From: Amoebophrya sp. A120
Lineage: Eukaryota > Sar > Dinophyceae > Syndiniales > Amoebophryaceae
DNA: 64,000 bases
Reading direction: 5' to 3'
Assembly (NCBI GenBank): GCA_905178155.1
Contig: CAJINV010000007.1
Coordinates: forward strand, 2,585,151 to 2,649,150
The position numbers and the translations under genes are program-made. The notes under the pieces are model-generated. The model saw only the letters and a program-made list of their open reading frames with translations, was not told the DNA's origin and did no database searches. How positions within the stretch are numbered: the first letter of the stretch is position 1; every line of letters starts with the position of its first letter. This document shows positions 56,862-64,000 of the stretch, one piece after another.

Positions 56862-59800
56862 CTACACGCTGGGTAACCGTGGTCTCGCCCGTCTCTCTTC
56901 CTCATCTGGGTCTTCGTGTAAAATCACACTGACAAACGCGTTCCAGGCACTAGCGTTGTGCCTTTGCAGTTGAATCGAGTGCACCTCCCACTCCTTCGAC
57001 AGATCCGAGGGCGTCGGGGAATCGATCCCGTTCAGGATGATCTCCTGCACTAAATCCTGCATGCTCGCAGTCTCCCACTGCATCCGATCATCCCGGCAGA
57101 GAGACCTACTCAAATCCACTAGTAACTCCGGTTGCAACTCCGTGATCAACCGTTTCAGTGCCCGGATCATTGCTCTCGTCGGTTTCGTGTAGTTCGAAGT
57201 GGACGAGGCCGTGGAAGAAGATTTCGACATCTTTACATCGGGGGAAGAGTTTGGTGTCGTACTGCTGTTCAAAGTTTGGCTCGAAGATGTTTGTTGTTGT
57301 TGTTGTTCCTGACCACCAGTGTTAGTGTTTCCATTAACCACCGTCCATCCGTGGTCCTCGGGTAGTACTTGTTGGTCCTGATAATTGCAGCTAGCGTCAC
57401 TGTTGCTTCCACTAGAGCCGCTACTATTCCCCATCGCCCCGGTCATCATTTCCTGGATGTACTCCAGTGGCCCTTTCGACACCGGAACTACTACAGCCGG
57501 CTGTGTAGTTGTGTGGTTCACATGATGTTGATCCTGCGGACTACTGCTCGAAGCTGAGCTACCACTGGAAGCGGAATTATTCTCGTTTGTAGTTTCCCCA
57601 ACCGACACCGACATTTCCTCCGCCGTTGTACTGATCGGACTCGCGGGGTCCATGTTTTGGTCCTGCTCGAAATCCACGCTCATGGCGGCGGAATCGCACC
57701 GGTTCTTCCTGGTTACAACTGTGGTCGCTGTCGCAAAATCGTGTTGTAGTTGCTGTTTCATGGGCTCGTCTGTATCTAGTACTGTTTGCTCTTGTTTATT
57801 CTTGACCGCCCCAAGAACTGGGGAAAGCACGTCGATCTCCGGATCTAACAGCTGGACCCGGTGCTTCCAGGCGAAGAGGCAGAAAAGGCGTGGAATGAGC
57901 AGAATCGAATCCACGGACCCGTCGAGCTGGATGTTCTTGGTGGGCAGGACTTCATCGAGAAACTGGCAGAATTGGGACATGGGATTCTCTCCGTTGTTCA
58001 CCCAGTCGCACACACGCCCGTAGCTGAAGAGATTTTTTGTTCGACGAAATTGACCATTTTTTCATACTTTCTATATGCGAAAATGTCAAACCACAGAAAA
58101 AAAATCATCTCCGATTCATATAAAATATATGCAATAAAAGAACGAGCATCAAAATGCAAACAGTTGTATACGTGTCGTGGAACTTCTCCAATCGTTGCAC
58201 TAACCCCGGATTGTGTTCTAACTTCGGGTGCACGCGGAGGATCTTGGGCTGTAACTCTTTCAGGTAGGCACAAATGTCGTCAAACCGCTCGATTAACTCG
58301 GTGGGGAGGTACCTGATTTGCATTCATGTGACGTTGTGGCTCGTCCTGTTACGCGTCACACACGACTGCTGGTACTGCGATGCAAGAGCAAGAAGATTAC
58401 AACACATGGCGATAAATAATTTGGCCAAAACAATAAACAACTACTCTTCTCTCTATGTAAAGATACCAGAGCCGCTCGTGGATGCTCGCCTCGTAACTTT
58501 TGGTGAGCACCGTCCGCATGATGTTGTAGTCGTACCGGCAGTTGAAGCAATCCCGAGACTTTTTGTTCAGCTCTGCCATGTGGTCGAGGAGCTCCTGGTT
58601 CACTTTTTCCCCGGATTCCGCCAGAGTGACAATCTGCTTCGCGATCGTCTCGACTAGGTTGCCTGTGGCGTTAATGTGGTAGGTATGCGATTGTGGACGA
58701 AAACAAGAATCAGAATCAGAATTAATGGGGTTCAATCTACTTCGCGCAGGCAGAGGCATGGCATGATTCAAAATCCCAAAGAACTATAATACGACTCCGC
58801 TTCTCCACGGCAATGAGGGCCTCGATGTAGTTCTTTTCGAAGATCACATACTTGGTGTCGAACATTCGCAGGGCGATTTTGAATTTCTCTACCGCAACAG
58901 CCCGGGTGGTCGGGTGGACTTGCTCCACTGCGGTGTTTTTTTATGTTTTTCTGCACTTCAATGATACCCAGAAGAAGAACGAGAAGTTCATCATCCTTAC
59001 GGTATTCGCAATTGCATTTTTGGCAAGACCGACACGGAAGATTCGAACATTGCTACTGTCATGCACTGCAGATTTCGAAAAGCAAACGAACAAAGAAATT
59101 AGGACAAATACTGGATCGGTTTAACTCCATGTCGTCAATCATAAAGACCACGTCCATCAGTTTCTCGCCCCTGGACGCCAACTCAAACCCTTCATCGACC
59201 AGGCTCTGCGGGAATTTTACCTTTCGTTGTGAGGACGTGTTCTTGATGTTGGAATAAAAGTAAACTTACTCTTCGTATCATTTTTTGCAAGTGCAAGAGG
59301 CACCATAAGTTGTGCATAGCGCTTTGCCCGGAGAAGAACTCAACTCTACTGTACTTACCTCCTCCCCGTTGACCCACATCCCGTCTCGGATCCGCTTCAC
59401 TCCGCGGCACACGTCGTCCCGGTAGGCAAAGTTTTCCCGTTGAAACAGCATCCGGTAGTTCTCGATCGTGAAAGAGTCTCGATAATTCCGCTCCGGTGTT
59501 TTTCCCCCTTCAAAAAATTCGTACGCCTCTTGCACCCGGTCGAGGAACGTCTGCCAGTTCTCGTCCGCGTGGTTCAAGTAGCTTTTTCTCGCCATAGCCA
59601 AGCCGTTGAAAATCTGCGTCAGCTTCACGCGGTACTCTTTGGCTTTCAAGTCTTGCAGCGTCCTCGGGGAGGGCGTGCTGTGATTTTTGATTTAGAGGAC
59701 GAACAAGATGATTTTCTTTTCTGTCATGCCAGAGCTCGCGTCAGCATACAGTAGATATTGATATAGTTTCTTTTGTCAAGTGCAAAAAGAACAAATTATC

Positions 59801-60016
59801 ATTATCATACATGTTGTCATCGTTGCCCATCATGGCGTTTTCGTCCTGCTGCGCATTTCCCGCGCCACCTCCTGATGGCGAAAAGTTCTGACCGCCGCCG
59901 ACATTTGCTCCCGCCGTCGCTGCGGGGTTTTGGTTCTGCTGGTTGCCGCCCATTCCCAGCGCGGAAGAGAACCTCTGCATCCACGGTCGGCTGGACCGAC
60001 GGGACGAGGAAGACAT
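56862..60016 (-). CDS. Helical protein of unknown function, seven exons
   Basis: Exons 59811-60016, 59359-59677, 59125-59220, 58796-58922, 58467-58662, 58172-58312 and 56862-58023 join in phase to 748 residues. The start is the ATG at 60016, although the frame upstream stays open to about 60244. A Gly/Asn/Gln-rich leader is followed by a well-ordered, mostly helical region from TPSPRTLQDLKAKEYRVKL through FHDTYGRVCDWVNNGENP. After a long Ser/Gln/Asn-rich stretch comes a second ordered part (MIRALKRLITELQPELLVDLSRSL to NAFVSVILHEDPDEE). I do not recognise the family. The length of the conserved-looking part suggests a real, shared protein. The intron between exons 3 and 4 cannot be GT-AG; its borders share TGGAG. 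Confidence 0.7.
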
Positions 60017-61092
60017 TGTCGCCTGCTGTACTACGTCCACCTCGGCTGGCCACTCCTCCTGCTGTGTTTCGTCCTGGTCGTTGTTGTTCGTGTACTGCAC
60101 GCTTTCTTTTCGTCCTTTTTCGTTCTCCCGGTCAACAGGAAGAAACAGTGCCCATTCCACAAAAATTTCGTCCGGTGTAGTCTCCGTTCCCGTGAAAGAC
60201 CAAGACAACAGCTGCAAAAAGTAGACTGTGGAAATTTTGCTCAAGATGGAATCCGGCGGCCAGATGAAAACTGCTCGTATTCCAACGGTTGATAAGAAGA
60301 AGATCGTCGAATCGAAATCACGTCGCTATTTCCAAAATTTGTTTCTCACCAAGAAGGGTGAACAATGATGACTTTTAAGGAGTCAACAGCTGTTCGTTCT
60401 GGCGAAGAAACTACATACAGAGCAAACAATCTGTGCTAGAGGTTGAATTTTTCGAAGTTGTGAAGTAACCAGAACGACGAGAAAAAGAGAAAGACAAAAT
60501 GAAGAGCGAGCATTTTATTCAACACGGCCGAAATCCAAATTTGCGCTGTTCAACTCGTACACGTGGGGTCAAGCAAGCTGCAAGTTTTTTCTCTCGTTTG
60601 ACGGAATCGGAATCGCTCAGTGGAGCCTGATTGCAGCAGTTTTGGTACTCTCCTTGTTCTCGATCAATAATATGATCTCTCACATGTCTGATACACCCAA
60701 GCACGCACGACACAACGATGAGCTTACTACTTCTAGAACGAATCACCTTCTCAATTGCGCAAAGCCTGCTCATCTGTGTTTGCCAGAAGACGCAATCGGA
60801 GAAGGATCTAAGTCGTTGCTGAAACAGCATCAACAAGGCGAAAATACAAATAGCCTAGCAATCATCACAAGTTCTGCTATTGATCTGGAAACAACCTGTC
60901 CCGGGTTTTTTGAAACAATGAGGGTCGTATAACCAAAACTACAAGCTCACAAAAGTACTCTGTGCGAACGCGAAGATTCTTCAAAATTCTATTCATGAGC
61001 GCCACCAAGGTCGTTGTCTCTGGATAAGTCTAAGTCTCAATCTATACAATCCTACAGAAACAAAGAAGTTCCCAGACGTCCCGCCTACTTCC
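60017..61092. other. Spacer of about 1.1 kb
   Basis: No gene is supported. The right part of the previous gene's open frame (60017-60244) could be coding if an upstream exon exists. A 96-codon plus frame at 60642-60932 has no family resemblance. Confidence 0.45.
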
Positions 61093-61887
61093 CTACGCCA
61101 TGACGGTCGGCCTGGCATCAAATTGCGTCCAGGATACGGGTTCGTCTTCGAATTCTCGTATCACTGCTTTATCGTCCGCCAGCTGCATTTCCAGTTGCGC
61201 ACTCTTCTCGTCTATCGTGGTGCTGTGCGAAAACCCGTGCTCCTCCAAGTATTTCTGAAACGCCTCGCCCTGGAGCCCCAGCGCTTTCTTGTCATTTGTC
61301 TCCCCGGTGACGGGGTTTACAACTCCTTCCGCCTTCGACTCCTCGTGCCCGTTCATTTCCCCCGTCGCCGCAAACCCCTCGGGTGGCGTTGGAATGGGTG
61401 GCTTTGCGCAGACGTGGGCTTCGTCAGCCGAAAAAGACAGATTGTACTCCTGGACTTCGTCAAGACCCATGTCCGAAACCTCCAACGGGTCCGCTTTGGT
61501 CGACAATCGTATCCTCCGCGGGTTCCCCACCGCGGCGCAGAAGGGCAAAAACTCCGTCTGCGCCCCGTCGCTGGGCTTGACGTCGCCGAGAATCGTCTTC
61601 GACGGCTCGTCTTGGAGAAAGTTCGCGTCATAGTGCAGAATCGGCGCGTTTTTGTCCGTGACGTCTTCGATGATAATATGTGCGTTTTTCACGGGGTACG
61701 CGAACTCGAACTCAGGGTGAAGGTAGTCCGGCAATCCGCCCTCAAACGGGACGTAGGGGTCCGCGCAGAAGAATTTCAAGTCCCGGATGTCCGTTTTGTA
61801 CACGTAATTCCTGATCTGGTTGTTCAACCCAACCGCGTCGCCGAAAGACTCGAGGCAGCGGACGAACTCGGAAGTGGCAGAGGCCAT
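61093..61887 (-). CDS. Unknown 264-residue protein
   Basis: A single exon with a clear ATG at 61887 and good codon regularity. The protein is acidic, lacks a signal peptide or membrane segment, and seems ordered in its first 170 residues (FFCADPYVPFEGGLPDYLH, AYPVKNAHIIIEDVTD, PFCAAVGNPRRIRL). A helical C-terminus follows, with LEEHGFSHSTTIDEKSAQLEMQLADD. I recognise no family or catalytic motif. It is surrounded by same-strand genes with about 1.1 kb and 0.4 kb of spacer. Confidence 0.7.
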   Translation of the reverse strand: MASATSEFVRCLESFGDAVGLNNQIRNYVYKTDIRDLKFFCADPYVPFEGGLPDYLHPEFEFAYPVKNAHIIIEDVTDKNAPILHYDANFLQDEPSKTILGDVKPSDGAQTEFLPFCAAVGNPRRIRLSTKADPLEVSDMGLDEVQEYNLSFSADEAHVCAKPPIPTPPEGFAATGEMNGHEESKAEGVVNPVTGETNDKKALGLQGEAFQKYLEEHGFSHSTTIDEKSAQLEMQLADDKAVIREFEDEPVSWTQFDARPTVMA

Positions 61888-62292
61888 TGAGTGTACGGTA
61901 TGATAAAAACGAATCGGGGCGTAGATAAAGTTCGGAAAAGATCGCGCGCTTCTATCTAACGTTGTTGTCGAGGTAAGATACGGCTCGTAGTAACTACACC
62001 GTCAAGACCAGGTGGATCATTACCAATTGCACGCAACATGGTTTCACTCCGGAAGTCGATCCAACAGGCCAAGTAATCTCATTCTGACTCTCTCTGTGCC
62101 ACACACCGTCACGAGAATGAATCGACGCCGACACGGATTCGCGAAGAGCACGACGCTGACCACTACGCCCACGGAAGTGATCTCAACTCAGCTGTCCGAA
62201 CTCACATCAATGCGACATGTAGTTTTTGTTTATGCTGTACGGCATCTTCGCCTAGACGTTTGTATTTTTATTTACGGCAGATTCATCGCTTG
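61888..62292. other. Short spacer
   Basis: About 0.4 kb between two minus-strand genes. No feature is recognised. Confidence 0.5.
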
Positions 62293-63988
62293 TTAGATGT
62301 AAACAGCAACGCCCTCGAGCCCGTCGTTCTTCTCCTGCGTGTTCCCCTCGGTTTTTTTTTGCTCCTCCATCGCCGGTGATGGTGAAGATGCAGTACTACC
62401 AGAAGTGTAGCGCAGCCCTTCTCGTTCTGTTTGTGTTGCTCCTTGACGCCGCTTGATCTTATCATCTTCATCTTGCTTCTCGTGGTCTATTTGCTCTTGG
62501 TTTTCATCATCTTCCTCATCCGAGTCGGGTTTTTCGTCCTCGTGCTCCAAATAGTTGACTACCTGTGCACTTCTAGCCTGTTTCGTCTTTGCTTGCTCAG
62601 CCGTATCAGGTTTACTCTCCAGGTTGCCGGTGGTTGTACTTTCATCTACTTGTACTTCCTCGTCTTTCGCCCGTGAAGGTGTCGGCTGTTTTGTTACCAT
62701 CCCGAGGCGTTGCATGATCGATTTCAGTTTCTCGGTCTGCTCCTCAGGGTCTTCTCTGGGATCATTGGTCTCCTCGAGTTGCAGCTCGGAAGATGTTGTA
62801 ATTTTGCCGGTCGTGGACGATGCCGATGCAGGACGAACATCGTTACCAGCGTCACTCTTTGCACCTCTCGCATGGTCTGACGTCGAAGCTGATGCTTCTT
62901 TCCCACCAAATGTCGCTTGCCACCACGAGATGACGGCTTCGCGGAGAGCTATTGGCGTTCCTGATTGCCACCACCTGCTTGATTTCGCTCCTTGCTGGTC
63001 CTGGTCGTCTTCACGTGCTGTTGTCCTCAGTGACGCGGAACTACTTTGTTCGTCGCTGACCTTATGGTCTTCATCATCTCCACCTTTCAAAACCCGTCTC
63101 AAAGTTGTAGCCGACTTCTGGGATATCTGTCCCATCACGCTGCTCGCCTGGATCGCTTCCAACCGTTCCTTTTCCCGTTCACTCGGCGGCTCCGTGTTTT
63201 GCTCCGATTTCGCGGTGGGTAAGAAGTGCCCGGTGGCTAAATACTCGTCGAACTTTTGGTCCTTCTGCACCGTGGTGTGGAGGTACACCGTGTAGTGGTG
63301 ATAAGGCTCGCCGTTTTTGTAGACTTGCAGGATCAACGTCGTTCCTTGCTTCCCCGTTGCTACGGAAATCGGGTCGGTTGGCAATCCTAACTGCACGTCG
63401 CACAGTTTCTCCTGCGTGGGACGGCGGAACTCCGCGGTAATCCCGTCAGGCTCGCCGTAGATGACCTGTTGATGACGAGTCGTAAAGGAAATAATTTATT
63501 GGCGGGGTCGATCCCGTGATACTTGCAGAAGCTGCAGCATGGTGGAATACTCATGCACTTCTATATTGTTTATTGTGTTGGAAAACTCATGCACTATATT
63601 GTAAAGGGCTCTGTTCACGCGCAAAGATGTAGGTGCAAGGACGTACTACCATCAAGTGCACTTTTCGCAAGTGCGTGGTGCAGTAGATCTTCGCTCTGTC
63701 CTCCGGGTCGTGGATGCAATGCCCCTCTCCCATGATCGGGGACACGACCACCAATTTGCTCAAATCAATCCGGACCATGTTGGCGCCAAACCACTTGTCG
63801 TGGGATGATTTTGTGTCGGTTTGCAGTTCCAGCGGAATGGTCCGCTTCGCGCCCATGCCGCCGTGCATCACGATTTTGAACTCCTCCACCCCGTTCGGTT
63901 GCTGCAGAATCGTCGGAAGCCCGTTCAACAGTTTCGTCTCGTGGTCGTGCGAGTCGTACATTTTGATCTCACACGTCGCGTTCCAGGT
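62293..63988 (-). CDS. Unknown protein, 5' end probably outside the window
   Basis: Two exons are visible: 63662-63988 and 62293-63465, joined by a GT-AG intron in phase 0. The first may begin at an acceptor (ATAG) just before 63988, or translation may start at the ATG at 63961. The ordered part, about 170 residues, is beta-rich (EEFKIVMHGGMGAKRTIPLEL, LSKLVVVSPIMGEGHCIH, TTLILQVYKNGEPYHHYTVYLHTTV). The rest is a disordered, highly charged tail with Gln/Glu/Asp stretches ending GVAVYI. I recognise no family. Because upstream residues TWNATCEIK read as part of the fold, a further exon beyond the right edge is likely. Confidence 0.6.
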
Positions 63989-64000
63989 CTATGGGGTTCG

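Noticed and set aside
1-64000. CRISPR arrays, operons with ribosome binding sites, prophage or insertion sequences
   Set aside because: Genes are interrupted by spliceosomal-type introns and belong to eukaryotic families; no regular short-repeat array was seen.
1-64000. tRNA and rRNA genes
   Set aside because: No recognisable rRNA segment or tRNA-like A and B box pair was noticed by eye. A covariance-model scan would be needed to exclude a tRNA.

Overview
The window looks like nuclear DNA of a compact protist genome. The best fit is a dinoflagellate-lineage alveolate, most likely a syndinian of the Amoebophrya type. This rests on four things. All fifteen supported genes lie on the minus strand. 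The gene set is eukaryotic (26S proteasome ATPase, RNF10-type RING ligase, PPM1G phosphatase, ALKBH4, dynamin-like GTPase, ER DnaJ). Coding and spacer DNA are close to balanced in GC, with a gene roughly every 4 kb. Five introns are transposon-like 'introners' with terminal inverted repeats and 5-bp target duplications, most without GT-AG ends when removed exactly. The organism name is inference; no marker gene fixes it.

Layout from low to high coordinate (transcription runs right to left). 1-579 is a gap. 580-2518 is a GC-rich block full of G-run/C-run palindromes. Then come proteasome Rpt5 (3412-6115, 8 exons), an RNF10-like RING protein (6977-10357), an ER J-protein with a thioredoxin-like part (12046-14600), a second, possibly mitochondrial J-protein (15690-19331) whose introns carry one introner and one 1.8-kb GC-rich inverted-repeat element, a cyclin-like protein (20245-21943), a secreted-looking PAN plus SGNH-hydrolase protein with a frameshift (23025-25575), another GC-rich block (25.6-26.3 kb), a dynamin-related GTPase with nucleoporin-like GLF repeats (27454-31291), ALKBH4 (32098-34098), a PPM1G-type phosphatase with two introners (35635-39836), a long coiled-coil protein with one introner (42278-47742), a small cytochrome b5 (48490-49047), a TraB-domain membrane protein with one introner (49668-54395), a helical protein of unknown role (56862-60016), an unknown 264-residue protein (61093-61887), and a partial unknown gene running off the right edge.

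Exon limits were worked out by hand from splice motifs, reading phase and family similarity. For the spliced genes the summed exon lengths are divisible by three, which supports the models. A few junctions are non-canonical or unresolved and are flagged. The genes do not form one pathway. Several share proteostasis (Rpt5, RNF10, two J-proteins) or nuclear and regulatory roles (PPM1G, ALKBH4, the GLF-repeat GTPase), but no operon-like logic is evident beyond the shared strand.

The most unusual content is the introner system, in which splice sites come from or straddle the target-site duplication, the GLF-repeat/dynamin fusion, and the three GC-rich non-coding islands, one of which has long inverted repeats and sits wholly inside an intron.
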